Positions 19,787-29,420 are shown, counted from the first letter of the stretch. The stretch: DNA of 64,000 nucleotides from Pseudoneobacillus rhizosphaerae (GCF_917563885.1 NZ_CAKJTG010000008.1:62001-126000); one strand, 5' to 3'. Notes: generated from the sequence alone by a model not told the origin. Numbers and translations are program-made.

Positions 19787-19941
19787 ATTCAGTTATAATC
19801 AGAATAATGTGTAACAGAGAATATACAGTTCATTGAGAACTGAAGCCGAGCGCGTCCCTTGATAACGGACGCGCACTATTACATACACTTGAAAGCGCAA
19901 TCTATTTGGGGGATTGTGAAGACTAGAAGGAGTGAATATCT
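19787..19941 (+). promoter_or_regulatory. greA promoter and hairpin-rich leader
   Basis: TATAAT at about 19793 with a weak -35 (TTAATT) makes a plausible sigma-A promoter. The leader of about 140 nt holds two hairpins, AGTTC-ATTGA-GAACT at 19828-19842 and GCGCGTCC...GGACGCGC at 19850-19874, neither followed by a T-run. The SD AAGGAGTG is at about 19928. Confidence 0.5.
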
Positions 19942-20418
19942 TTGGCAGTAGAAAAAGTATTTCCAATGACTCTTGCAGGAAAAGAAAAATTGGAACAAGA
20001 ACTAGAAATGTTAAAATCAGTTAAACGTAAGGAAGTTGTCGAGCGTATCAAAATTGCTCGTAGCTTTGGAGATTTATCGGAAAACTCTGAGTACGATTCG
20101 GCAAAAGAAGAGCAAGCTTTCGTTGAAGGCCGTATTACAACTTTAGAAAACATGATTCGTAATGCGAAAATTATTGAAGAGGCAGATATGGGTACAGATG
20201 GTGTGACACTTGGACGATCTGTTACATTTGTCGAACTACCAGATGGTGAGGAAGAAACATATATCATAGTTGGTAGTGCTGAAGCCGATCCGTTTGAAGG
20301 AAAAATTTCAAATGATTCTCCAATTGCTAAAAGTTTAATGGGTAAAAAGGTTGGAGATGAAGTGAACGTACAAACTCCTGGTGGAGATATGGCTGTTAGA
20401 ATTACCGAAATTAAATAA
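19942..20418 (+). CDS. greA: Transcript cleavage factor GreA
   Basis: 158 aa from TTG 19942. N-terminal coiled coil (about 1-75) with the loop motif [17 protein letters not shown] that carries the acidic residues entering the RNA polymerase secondary channel, then the FKBP-like C-terminal domain ([32 protein letters not shown]). It rescues backtracked polymerase by stimulating transcript cleavage. Own promoter and leader upstream, terminator downstream. Confidence 0.96.
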   Translation: MAVEKVFPMTLAGKEKLEQELEMLKSVKRKEVVERIKIARSFGDLSENSEYDSAKEEQAFVEGRITTLENMIRNAKIIEEADMGTDGVTLGRSVTFVELPDGEEETYIIVGSAEADPFEGKISNDSPIAKSLMGKKVGDEVNVQTPGGDMAVRITEIK

Positions 20419-20428
20419 TGTATATCCT

Positions 20429-20459
20429 AAGGACCTTTCTAACAATGAGAGGTCCTTTT
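20429..20459 (+). terminator. greA terminator
   Basis: AAGGACCTTTC pairs with GAGAGGTCCTT around a TAACAAT loop, then TTTTC. Confidence 0.85.
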
Positions 20460-20542
20460 CTATTGCTACTTAAGTCAAATTATCGTAATTATTTGTTTGA
20501 AAATTCGATATTTCGTCAACACTTTTGACGAGGTGTGTTAAA

Positions 20543-22306
20543 ATGATTTGGAAAAAACGAGCTCTTTATTCGCTTGGCTTTTGGCTGCTAGGTATTTTTG
20601 CTTTAATGGGGAGACTTATCCAATTACAGCTAGTATCAACAGAAGATTTAACTAAACATCATGTTAATCTTATTGAGGCGAGCGTGAATCAACGCTCACA
20701 AGAAATGGTCGTGGACAATGGCAGAGGGAACTTTATAGATCGAAATGGTGAACCTTTAACACAAGAAAAGTTACCTGTTTTAATTTTATTTCCATTTTTA
20801 AGCAAGATGGATTGGGATATGACATCAATAGCTACTATACTGGGTATTTCTAGTTCATCATTAAAAAATGAGATTGAAAAAAATGATAAACCATTTGCTT
20901 TAGGTGAACCTGACCCCATTCTTTTAACGAAAGAACAAATGGAAAAAATTAATTCACTTCATATACCAGGTGTTTTTGCAGTCAATAAAAAATATAACCT
21001 CACAGATTACCCTGCAGAGCAGCTCATTGGAATTATTCGAGAAAATCCTAATGAACTAAAAAGAAGGTACCCAGATAAAGAGTTATCAACTCAAACATTA
21101 ATAGGTGTTTCAGGTATGGAAGAGAGCTTTGATGAGTTTTTATTACCTGAAGGGAAATCGAAGCTTGTTTATCATGTAGATGGTGATGGGTCTCCACTTT
21201 TCGGGATAAATGTTAAATATGTTGACCCAGCAAACCCTTTTTATCCTGTAAACATTAAAACAACGATTGATACTTACTTCCAAAATGAAGCTGAAAGGCT
21301 TGTAGACGAGTACGGAATAACAAAAGGGGGATTAGTTTTATTAGACATTCAAAATAATTCCGTGTTAGCCTCAGTATCAAGACCGAATATTAATCTTAAA
21401 GACCCATATAATGGTTTAGGAATGCACAATATGATGATTGAACAGCAAATAGTCGGATCTATCTTCAAAACAGTTGTAGCTGCTGCAGCCATTGATTACA
21501 ATTTGGATGAACCTAGCAGAATGTTTGACTGCAATGTTATTAATGGAAAGCCGGATTTACAACACCAATATGGGCTGCTTAATTTTTCTGATAGTTTTGC
21601 AAGAAGCTGTAATAATACTTTTGGAACGATAGCTAGGGAATTAAAAGAAATTGACCCAAATATCCTTGAAGATTACGCTGGGCGTTTAGGCTTAAGCGAA
21701 ATCGTTGGCTGGGCTGGAGATGTTTATCATTTTGAAAACTTCCGTCAATTAAAAGATGAGAAAAAAGGTCGAGTGTTTACGTCTGAGGATGCGAAAAAAG
21801 ATCAGAATTTTGTTTATTATTCAGGTATTGGTCAGCATGAGGTAAGAGCAACTCCTTTGGCAATCGTTAATATGATGGCCACTATTGCTCGTGGTGGTAA
21901 AAAGGAAATGGTTCGGGTTGCTTCCAAAATAGAATATAAAAATCAAACCACAATGACCGAATTCGATAAAAAAATTCTCCCAGGCGAAACAATTGCTCCT
22001 TACACAGCTATGAAGCTTCAAAAACTGTTAAGAGAAGTTATTATCAATGAAAATGGTACAGGCAGATGGTTTCAGGAACTTCCTTTTGAAGTTGCTGGAA
22101 AATCTGGTACCGCCCAAACAGGTGTAATAGGAGAAAATAATCAAGAATTACATAATAAATGGTTTGCTGGCTATTTTCCTTATAAAAATCCTCGTTATGC
22201 CTTAGTAACCGTAAATCTAGGAGTTCCTGCTGATGAAGGTGGAGTTAATCCGTTATTTGCAGACATGGTTAAGCTTATATATGAGAAAGAACAGCAAAAT
22301 CAATAA
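20543..22306 (+). CDS. pbpI: Class B penicillin-binding protein PbpI (YrrR)
   Basis: 587 aa from ATG 20543, with GACGAGGTG as SD; TTG 20525 in frame lacks one. One N-terminal membrane helix (about 8-28), a dimerisation domain, then the transpeptidase domain with SxxK at SIFK (GSIFKTVVAAAA), SxN at SCN (SFARSCNNTFG) and KSGT (VAGKSGTAQTG). It makes peptidoglycan crosslinks. In B. subtilis pbpI is transcribed with yrrS, which follows here as well, and is dispensable. Confidence 0.93.
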   Translation: MIWKKRALYSLGFWLLGIFALMGRLIQLQLVSTEDLTKHHVNLIEASVNQRSQEMVVDNGRGNFIDRNGEPLTQEKLPVLILFPFLSKMDWDMTSIATILGISSSSLKNEIEKNDKPFALGEPDPILLTKEQMEKINSLHIPGVFAVNKKYNLTDYPAEQLIGIIRENPNELKRRYPDKELSTQTLIGVSGMEESFDEFLLPEGKSKLVYHVDGDGSPLFGINVKYVDPANPFYPVNIKTTIDTYFQNEAERLVDEYGITKGGLVLLDIQNNSVLASVSRPNINLKDPYNGLGMHNMMIEQQIVGSIFKTVVAAAAIDYNLDEPSRMFDCNVINGKPDLQHQYGLLNFSDSFARSCNNTFGTIARELKEIDPNILEDYAGRLGLSEIVGWAGDVYHFENFRQLKDEKKGRVFTSEDAKKDQNFVYYSGIGQHEVRATPLAIVNMMATIARGGKKEMVRVASKIEYKNQTTMTEFDKKILPGETIAPYTAMKLQKLLREVIINENGTGRWFQELPFEVAGKSGTAQTGVIGENNQELHNKWFAGYFPYKNPRYALVTVNLGVPADEGGVNPLFADMVKLIYEKEQQNQ

Positions 22307-22396
22307 TAAAGACCCATTACTTATTTCTTCAAGTTCTTTCTTATACATGTTAAAATAGGAGACATCGTATTGAACCAAAGTAAGGGAGAGAAGAGA

Positions 22397-23098
22397 ATGA
22401 AACATAAAGATTTTCAGTTTAATGGACCTTCTCGTTCGAATCAAAGGGCGAAAAGGAGAAAAACAAATTTAATCTTAAATAGTTTAATTGTGATTGTATT
22501 ACTATTAATTATAATTGTTTCTTTTTCCATTTTCTTTAGTAACGGGGATAAAGCAACCGAGAAAGTTTCTGATCAAAATATCGAAACTAATGCCAAAGAT
22601 AAAGAAGATGAAGCAAATGCCTCTGTGGAGGAAGAAGAAACTAATAATACAGATCTAGAAGAAGAAGCTGTTGAAACAACTACTCCCGTTGATTCGGAAA
22701 CAGAATCAGATGATACTGTTACAGAAAATGAAACAGTCACTGAACCAGAATCAGAAGATATTGTAACAGAAGGCAGTAGTGATCCAAATGTCAAGACAAC
22801 CATTACAAATCCAGATTGGCAAGCTGTCGGGACTGTACAATCAGGTGAACATGTCCCTGTCTACAATGAGAGTTCCACTGATTGGCAAGAAATGCTTAAG
22901 GCTATCTCATATGGTACTGGTATTGAACAAAGTAATATGACAGTCTGGTTTCTAGGAAGAAATAAACAAGGGCCCCAAAATCAATCTGTAGCTACCGTCA
23001 CAACAAAAGACAACTCACAAACCTACCGCGTATTTATAGAATGGGTAGACAATCAAGGCTGGAAACCTATTAAAATCGAAGAACTATACGAACGATAA
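22397..23098 (+). CDS. yrrS: YrrS-like DUF1510 membrane-anchored protein
   Basis: 233 aa from ATG 22397, with AGGGAGAGAAG upstream; a TTG at 22370 lacks an SD. Basic cytoplasmic tail, one membrane helix (about 25-45), a long acidic Thr/Glu-rich linker (about 55-135), then the conserved DUF1510 domain (NPDWQAVGTVQSGEHVPVY, WFLGRNKQG, WVDNQGWKPIKIEELY). Probably extracytoplasmic and envelope-associated, given pairing with pbpI. Molecular role unknown. Confidence 0.9.
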   Translation: MKHKDFQFNGPSRSNQRAKRRKTNLILNSLIVIVLLLIIIVSFSIFFSNGDKATEKVSDQNIETNAKDKEDEANASVEEEETNNTDLEEEAVETTTPVDSETESDDTVTENETVTEPESEDIVTEGSSDPNVKTTITNPDWQAVGTVQSGEHVPVYNESSTDWQEMLKAISYGTGIEQSNMTVWFLGRNKQGPQNQSVATVTTKDNSQTYRVFIEWVDNQGWKPIKIEELYER

Positions 23099-23118
23099 AA
23101 AACAAGAGGACTGAACTT

Positions 23119-23192
23119 CACCACTCTAAAGTGGTGGGGGACAGTCCCCTTTTGCGTTTATGCGGTGAAGGACTGGGGGACAGTCCCCCAGT
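23119..23192. repeat. GC-rich palindromes between yrrS and yrrT
   Basis: CACCACT...AGTGGTG is followed by GGGGGACAGTCCCC at about 23136, and a 21-bp near-perfect palindrome around GGGGGACAGTCCCCC at 23172-23192. The first could terminate pbpI-yrrS (CCCCTTTTG follows). The repeated GGGGGACAGTCCCC unit stands out strongly from the AT-rich surroundings. No gene in 23099-23355. Confidence 0.7.
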
Positions 23193-23355
23193 GCTTTAAT
23201 GCGTTGGTGTGTAAGGGATTGGCATTCTATTTTAAGGAAGATATGTTGATTGTTTAAGAGCTTTGTGATAAATTGGGAACAGGTTATTTTTTAATTCATA
23301 GTATACTCATAGGAATTTATGTATATAAAAATGTATACACGTGGGAGTGGAGATA

Positions 23356-23994
23356 ATGGGTCGTGAATTTTTGGAGTTGTTTGAGCAGTGGGCAGATTAT
23401 TATGATGATACCGTTTATGGACATGACGAAGAATACAAGGAAGTTTTTTTACATTATAATCGCATTTTAGAAGAAGTAGTAAAAAGATCTAAAGGTCATG
23501 TAGTGGAATTCGGAGTTGGAACTGGTAATTTAACTTCTAAACTGTTAGACAAAGGTCTTGAAGTTACTGGAATTGAACCGTCATCTGCTATGAGAAAGAT
23601 TGCAAATGAAAAGCTTAGTGAACGTGTTCAAGTTCTAGATGGTGATTTCTTGAGCTTTCCTGAGGTGAAATCGATTGATACGTTTGTAAGTACGTATGCT
23701 TTTCATCACTTAACAGACACAGAAAAAGAACAAGCGATAGAGAATTATGGAAAAAGCCTTGCATCTGGTGGTAAAATAGTCTTTGCGGATACGATGTACG
23801 AGTCTGAGGAAGCTTATGAAAGAGCCATCTCAGACGCGTTGTCAAAAGGCTTTCTAAATCTTGCAACAGATCTTAAAACGGAATATTACACTACTATTCC
23901 TATATTAAGAGCCATTTTGGAAAAACACGGTTTCCAAGTTCATTTTGATAGATGTAACGATTTCGTGTGGATTTTAGAGGCTGAAAAAATGTAA
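23356..23994 (+). CDS. yrrT: SAM-dependent methyltransferase YrrT
   Basis: 212 aa from ATG 23356 with TGGAGAT upstream. Class I Rossmann motif [28 protein letters not shown], then VLDGDFLSF and [13 protein letters not shown]. First gene of the yrrT-mtnN-mccA-mccB operon for turning methionine sulfur into cysteine; a link to SAH-generating methylation is inferred. The 5' region holds TATACT and GGAATTT in an AT-rich stretch that could carry the promoter and CymR site. Confidence 0.9.
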   Translation: MGREFLELFEQWADYYDDTVYGHDEEYKEVFLHYNRILEEVVKRSKGHVVEFGVGTGNLTSKLLDKGLEVTGIEPSSAMRKIANEKLSERVQVLDGDFLSFPEVKSIDTFVSTYAFHHLTDTEKEQAIENYGKSLASGGKIVFADTMYESEEAYERAISDALSKGFLNLATDLKTEYYTTIPILRAILEKHGFQVHFDRCNDFVWILEAEKM

Positions 23995-24013
23995 AGAAAG
24001 AGGTTTTTTAGCA

Positions 24014-24715
24014 ATGAAAATAGCCATCATTGGAGCAATGGAAGAAGAAGTAACTTTATTACGGGACCATATTGATAATAAAGAGCAAACAATCGTTGCT
24101 GGTTATGAATATACTTCAGGCAAGATGGATGACGCTGATGTGGTTTTATTACGTTCAGGAATTGGAAAGGTAAATGCCGCCATGTCGACGACAATTTTAT
24201 TAGAAAAATTTAAGCCAGATGTTGTCATCAATACAGGTTCAGCAGGTGGGTTTCATCCAGATTTAAATGTTGGTGATGTTGTGATATCTTCTGAAGTGCG
24301 ACATCACGACGTGGATGTGACCGTATTTGGATATGAGTACGGCCAAGTCCCTCAGCTTCCAGCAGCATTTGTTGCAGATGAAAAGCTAGTCCAAATAGCT
24401 GAAAAAGCAGCGAAGGAAATCAATGATATTCAAGTTGTAAAAGGTTTAATCGCAACAGGTGATTCCTTTATGAACGATCCCGCTCGTGTAGATTTTGTTC
24501 GAGGGAAATTTAACGATCTACAAGCAGTTGAAATGGAAGCTGCAGCGATTGCACAAGTAGCCTACCAATTTCAAACGCCTTTTGTCATTATAAGATCCTT
24601 ATCTGATATCGCAGGGAAAGAATCCAATGTTTCTTTCGAGCAATATTTAGAGAAAGCGGCTGTAAACTCTGCAAACTTAGTAATGAAAATTGTTAAAGCG
24701 GTTCATGAACAGTAA
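24014..24715 (+). CDS. mtnN: 5'-methylthioadenosine/S-adenosylhomocysteine nucleosidase
   Basis: 233 aa. [16 protein letters not shown] at the N-terminus, [31 protein letters not shown], the substrate-binding [12 protein letters not shown] and catalytic Asp in [16 protein letters not shown]. It cleaves MTA and SAH to adenine plus the thioribose or ribosyl-homocysteine. SD AAAGAGG. Feeds the following cystathionine enzymes by way of homocysteine. Confidence 0.96.
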   Translation: MKIAIIGAMEEEVTLLRDHIDNKEQTIVAGYEYTSGKMDDADVVLLRSGIGKVNAAMSTTILLEKFKPDVVINTGSAGGFHPDLNVGDVVISSEVRHHDVDVTVFGYEYGQVPQLPAAFVADEKLVQIAEKAAKEINDIQVVKGLIATGDSFMNDPARVDFVRGKFNDLQAVEMEAAAIAQVAYQFQTPFVIIRSLSDIAGKESNVSFEQYLEKAAVNSANLVMKIVKAVHEQ

Positions 24716-24745
24716 CAAGAAGAACCGATAAAGGAATGAAATAAA

Positions 24746-26810
<2,065 letters not shown>

Positions 26811-26831
26811 GGGAATATGAATAATTGTTAA

Positions 26832-26861
26832 AATGCACACGAGTTTTCGTGTGTATTTTTT
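26832..26861 (+). terminator. Terminator of the yrrT-mccB operon
   Basis: CACACGA pairs with TCGTGTG around a GTTT loop, extended by ATG/TAT pairs, then six T. Confidence 0.88.
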
Positions 26862-26900
26862 ATTCTAAAACAATTGATGTATGTTAAATGGAGCAATTTA

Positions 26901-27174
26901 GGTCGATGAAGGACAAACGAGGCTAGGAAAGCACCAAACTGTCCTTCATAAGATTGATGAAGGACAAAACGAGGCTAGGAAACCATCAAACTGTCCTTCA
27001 TAAGGCCGATGAAGGACAAAACAAGGCTAGGAAAGCACCAAACTGTCCTTCATAAGGTCGATGAAGGACAAAACGAGGCTAGAAAACCATCAAACTGTCC
27101 TTCATAAGGCTTATGAAGGACAAACGAGGCTAGGAAAGCACCAAACTGTCCTTCATAAGGCTGATGAAGGACAG
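26901..27174. repeat. Tandem array of about 5.4 units of 51-52 bp with terminal inverted ends
   Basis: Each unit reads ...GATGAAGGACAAA(A)CGAGGCTAGGAAA, then ...CAAACTGTCCTTCATAAG. The ends GAAGGACA and TGTCCTTC pair, so each unit can form a hairpin. Units 1, 3 and 5 carry GCACCAAAC and units 2 and 4 carry CCATCAAAC, so the array alternates A-B-A-B-A. Units 1 and 5 lack one A (51 bp). A partial sixth unit closes it. Fills most of the 461-bp gap between mccB and yrhC; no gene there. Confidence 0.92.
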
Positions 27175-27271
27175 TAGAATGGTAATTATGCTATATATTA
27201 CAAACTCTATTTTCATGTCATTTATGTTAAAGTAGACAAGTAGACTATTAATTTGATAGGTGATGACATAT

Positions 27272-27532
27272 ATGAAAATAGAGGCAAAAAATATATACGA
27301 AAAAATGATTGATTTTCACCGATTCGCTAGCGTTTTATTAGCATTTGGCGTGTTTTTTTATTTTGGAATGATTATACCTCAAGAAGCAGCAACAACTGTA
27401 ACTAAGCTAGCAAGTGCAGGTGGATCAATAATATCTTTAGCTATATCAATTCTCTTCTTCTACCTCTCTAAAAAACTAAAGAAAAAATTAGAGGAATCTG
27501 AAGAAGGGCAACAATATTTAATGAAAAAATAA
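27272..27532 (+). CDS. yrhC: YrhC-like small membrane protein
   Basis: 86 aa from ATG 27272, with AGGTGATG 6 bp upstream. Two hydrophobic segments: FASVLLAFGVFFYFGMIIP and SIISLAISILFFYL, with a Lys/Glu-rich tail. Size, topology and position after mccB match B. subtilis yrhC, whose function is unknown. A weak hairpin with a T-run follows its stop (27533-27556). Confidence 0.75.
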   Translation: MKIEAKNIYEKMIDFHRFASVLLAFGVFFYFGMIIPQEAATTVTKLASAGGSIISLAISILFFYLSKKLKKKLEESEEGQQYLMKK

Positions 27533-27593
27533 CGTCAGTTTATGGCGTTTTTTTCTTTTTTATAACGGATGGAAAAAAAGTCCAAAATAGGGG

Positions 27594-27622
27594 TTTACAA
27601 CATATAAATTTGTGGTTATAAT
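27594..27622 (+). promoter_or_regulatory. Near-consensus sigma-A promoter before a 26-aa ORF
   Basis: TTTACA at 27594-27599, a 17-bp spacer, and TATAAT at 27617-27622. The spacer and -10 contain TTTGTGGTTATAA, which equals the half-site of the prophage operator seen at 29421-29441. Confidence 0.75.
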
Positions 27623-27660
27623 TACCAGAGTAAGCAAAAAATTCTTATTAAGGAGGTTGA

Positions 27661-27741
27661 ATGATGAAAACTTGTACTGTAACTCTTAATGAACTTCATA
27701 TGAATAAAACACATTCGACCGCTAGGAATAGAATTGCTTAA
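27661..27741 (+). CDS. Very small ORF (25-26 aa), possible leader peptide
   Basis: ATG at 27661 or 27664 with a perfect SD AAGGAGG 8 bp ahead and a near-consensus promoter upstream. The peptide has two Cys-Thr / His-rich stretches (KTCTVTLNELH, NKTHSTARNRIA). Two terminators follow within 110 bp, so it forms its own short transcript. Not recognised; leader peptide or small regulatory protein are both possible. Confidence 0.55.
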   Translation: MMKTCTVTLNELHMNKTHSTARNRIA

Positions 27742-27770
27742 AGTATTCTTTACTTAATTATGCCTATTCA

Positions 27771-27804
27771 TGCCGCAGGGAGAATTGTGCCCTGTGGTAT
27801 TTTT
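27771..27804 (+). terminator. Terminator after the 26-aa ORF, first of two
   Basis: CCGCAGGG pairs with CCCTGTGG around GAGAATTGTG-type loop, then ATTTTT. Confidence 0.75.
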
Positions 27805-27811
27805 ATGTCCA

Positions 27812-27845
27812 AAAACCGCAGGGAGATACTTTCCTGCGGCTTTTT
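27812..27845 (+). terminator. Terminator after the 26-aa ORF, second of two
   Basis: CCGCAGG pairs with CCTGCGG around GAGATACTTT, then CTTTTTG. It shares CCGCAGGGAGA with the first one, so the pair may be a local duplication. Confidence 0.85.
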
Positions 27846-27854
27846 GTGTGCAAA

Positions 27855-27972
27855 AATCCAGCTGCAGCGCCTAGCCCCTCGAGGTCATAAGCCAATCCCT
27901 GAATGAATGCAAAAAGCGCCTTCTTTCAGGGCTCGTCTTATGCTAGTCGGGCTGGTCAAGGCGCTTTCGCTT
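27855..27972. repeat. Dispersed structured intergenic repeat, copy 2
   Basis: Same element as 15841-15984 in the same orientation, shorter by the extra hairpin. Outer stem AGCGCCT/AGGCGCT, AGCCC/GGGCT, ATAAG/CTTAT and inner CCCTGAA.../...TTCAGGG are preserved although the inner sequence differs, which is covariation-like. It ends just before the SD of the first YrzI-like gene. Confidence 0.87.
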
Positions 27973-27997
27973 TATATAAAAAATGGAGGTGATATAT

Positions 27998-28138
27998 ATG
28001 ACACTAAATATTTTGTTTTTAACAATCAAGATTAAAAAAAGAAAAATGAGTACTACAGAAATTAATCAATATGAAATGATTAAACAGATTGAAGAAGAAA
28101 ACCGAAATCGTCAAGCTTCATTAATCAGAATGTTTTAA
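27998..28138 (+). CDS. YrzI-family small protein, first paralog
   Basis: 46 aa, ATG with ATGGAGGTG upstream. Starts MTLNILFLTIKIKKRK, then QYEMIKQIEEENRNRQASL. About 60% identical by eye to the next gene. Matches the Bac_small_YrzI pattern (short hydrophobic N-terminus, basic patch, Glu-rich amphipathic helix), also found near yrhC in B. subtilis. Function unknown; linked to sporulation-phase genes. Confidence 0.75.
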   Translation: MTLNILFLTIKIKKRKMSTTEINQYEMIKQIEEENRNRQASLIRMF

Positions 28139-28172
28139 TAACGTAATAAAAACTAAAAAGGTGGTGAAAACC

Positions 28173-28313
28173 ATGACATTAAATATTTTATTTTTATCAG
28201 TTACGATTAAAAAGAGAATCAAGAGTGCTAAAGAATTAATGCAGCACGAAATGATTCGAAAAATTGAAGAAGAAAACAGAGAACGACAAGCTAAATTCCC
28301 ACATCTATTTTAA
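28173..28313 (+). CDS. YrzI-family small protein, second paralog
   Basis: 46 aa, same length as its upstream paralog, with AAAAGGTGGTGAAAA upstream. MTLNILFLSVTIKKRIKSAKEL, then QHEMIRKIEEENRERQA. Tandem duplication with the preceding gene, 34 bp apart. Confidence 0.75.
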   Translation: MTLNILFLSVTIKKRIKSAKELMQHEMIRKIEEENRERQAKFPHLF

Positions 28314-28354
28314 TTTTATTCTGCCAAAATCAAATTGAAAGGTGGTTATTAATA

Positions 28355-28411
28355 ATGATGATGAAACAAAAATCTAAAAATTGTTTATGGGTGATGAAAG
28401 ATACCACCTAG
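28355..28411 (+). CDS. Candidate 16-18 aa peptide in the YrzI cluster
   Basis: Three ATG codons in a row (28355, 28358, 28361) behind AAAGGTGG, encoding a short peptide with KSKNCLWVMKDTT. Kept only because its SD and spacing match its neighbours; it may be noise. Confidence 0.3.
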   Translation: MMMKQKSKNCLWVMKDTT

Positions 28412-28431
28412 TTGAGTTAAAGGAGGGTATT

Positions 28432-28494
28432 ATGCTTCGAATTATAATTTTGACAATCATTTTCAGTAAAAAAAGACATAAAACTTCTAACTAA
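28432..28494 (+). CDS. Short YrzI-like peptide (20 aa)
   Basis: ATG with a perfect AAAGGAGGG at about 7 bp. MLRIIILTIIFSKKRHKTSN resembles only the hydrophobic-plus-basic N-terminus of the two YrzI paralogs, so it may be a truncated third copy. Confidence 0.5.
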   Translation: MLRIIILTIIFSKKRHKTSN

Positions 28495-28593
28495 ATACCA
28501 GGATAATAAAATAATCATACTGTGAATTACAAAGAATAAAAGAAAAAATCAAGAAAATATGTTATGATATCTTTAAAAAAGGGGTGGCCTAAC

Positions 28594-28671
28594 ATGTTTA
28601 TGATGGTACTTGGACTCATCATTACTGGTGTAATTGGTTGCGTTATCGCTGCTGAAGTTAGTGTTGATTAA
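28594..28671 (+). CDS. Single-span hydrophobic micropeptide (25 aa)
   Basis: ATG with AAAGGGGTGG upstream. Almost wholly one membrane span (FMMVLGLIITGVIGCVIAA) with an acidic end (EVSVD). A terminator follows at 28686-28718. A similar-sized single-span peptide occurs in the prophage at 31449-31535. Function unknown. Confidence 0.5.
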   Translation: MFMMVLGLIITGVIGCVIAAEVSVD

Positions 28672-28685
28672 TCGGATAAACACAG

Positions 28686-28718
28686 GAAAAGTATTAGCCA
28701 CAGGTTAATACTTTTTTT
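28686..28718 (+). terminator. Terminator before sigK
   Basis: AAAAGTATTA pairs with TTAATACTTTT around CCACAGG, then further T. Confidence 0.85.
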
Positions 28719-28837
28719 ATTGAAAAGTTTTGTGGAAATACTTTCCACTCAAAATTATTAATGCGGACAGACACATTCCTTCAAAGCTTTACATAGGAAT
28801 TAGTTATAGGCAAAAGTCCTTTGACGGGGGTGTTCAT

Positions 28838-29197
28838 ATGTCCGGTATCTTAACAGCACTAGGTTTTTTAGTGAAAGAATTCGTCTTTCTTGTTTCTTAT
28901 GTGAAAAATAATGCTTTTCCTCAACCATTATCAGCAGCAGAAGAGCGGGAAGCCCTACGTAAGATGGCACAAGGCGACCCACATGCACGAAATAAGTTAA
29001 TAGAACATAATTTGCGACTTGTCGCTCATATTGTTAAAAAATTCGAAAACACTGGTGAGGATTCAGAAGACTTAATCTCCATCGGAACAATCGGATTAAT
29101 AAAAGCGATTGAAAGCTATTCTGAAGGTAAAGGAACTAAACTAGCTACCTATGCGGCAAGATGTATAGAGAATGAAATTTCAATGTCATTAGTGTAG
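28838..29197 (+). pseudogene. sigK: sigK N-terminal half (spoIVCB), interrupted by a prophage
   Basis: 119 codons from ATG 28838, with GACGGGGGTG upstream. It encodes the pro-sequence (about 1-20, [20 protein letters not shown]), sigma region 1.2/2 with [39 protein letters not shown] (core binding) and region 2.4 start ([15 protein letters not shown]). Homology stops at ENEI, after which SMSLV-stop is read from prophage DNA. Regions 3 and 4 are absent. Full SigK, about 240 aa, drives late mother-cell sporulation genes. The gene is expected to be rejoined by excision rather than truly dead; the 3' half should lie past the right edge. Confidence 0.9.
29171..29175. other. Candidate left attachment core of the sigK-intervening element
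   Basis: AATGA within GAGAATGAAATT, at the exact codons (Glu-Asn-Glu-Ile) where sigK homology ends. The skin element of B. subtilis recombines at a 5-bp AATGA inside the same codons. The matching right site is not in the window. Confidence 0.6.
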
Positions 29198-29202
29198 CTT
29201 AT

Positions 29203-29238
29203 AAAAAAAGAAGAGGAATTAATCCTCTTCTTTTTTTC
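29203..29238. terminator. Bidirectional terminator at the left end of the prophage
   Basis: AAAAAAAGAAGAGGATT-type arm (AAAGAAGAGGA) pairs with TCCTCTTCTTT around ATTAA; A-run before and T-run after. Ends both the sigK 5' fragment and the minus-strand small gene. Confidence 0.85.
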
Positions 29239-29326
29239 TGGTGCCAATTAACACCGTGTTCTCATCAACCTCAATCATATCCCCTTCATACAATACATCT
29301 GAATAATGAACATCGGCATAACCCAT
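29219..29326 (-). CDS. 35-aa prophage protein under a LexA-like box
   Basis: Minus-strand ATG at 29326 with TTAGGGGGAAA about 6 bp ahead, encoding GYADVHYSDVLYEGD then MIEVDENTVLIGTRKKEED. The reading frame stays open upstream without a better start. It is acidic, probably a small beta fold (alternating hydrophobics), and not recognised. It lies outermost in the prophage, beside attL. A LexA-type palindrome is 17 bp upstream of the start, suggesting induction by DNA damage. Confidence 0.5.
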   Translation of the reverse strand: MGYADVHYSDVLYEGDMIEVDENTVLIGTRKKEED

Positions 29327-29342
29327 CCAGTTTCCCCCTAAG

Positions 29343-29356
29343 CGAACGTTCGTTCT
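29343..29356 (-). promoter_or_regulatory. Candidate LexA (SOS) box
   Basis: On the plus strand CGAAC-GTTC-GTTCT, on the minus AGAAC-GAAC-GTTCG. This fits the Bacillus LexA consensus CGAAC-N4-GTTCG at both GAAC/GTTC half-sites, with mismatches only at outer or central positions. Sits between a possible -10 (TATAAT) and the SD of the minus-strand 35-aa gene. Confidence 0.45.
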
Positions 29357-29420
29357 TATATGACCTAAGTTTATTATATCAATTATATAATTAGAGGGGA
29401 ATGGTCATCTTTTGTCTGAT

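Noticed and set aside
26901-27174. CRISPR array
   Set aside because: Units are near-identical along their full length with no unique spacers, and no cas genes are near.
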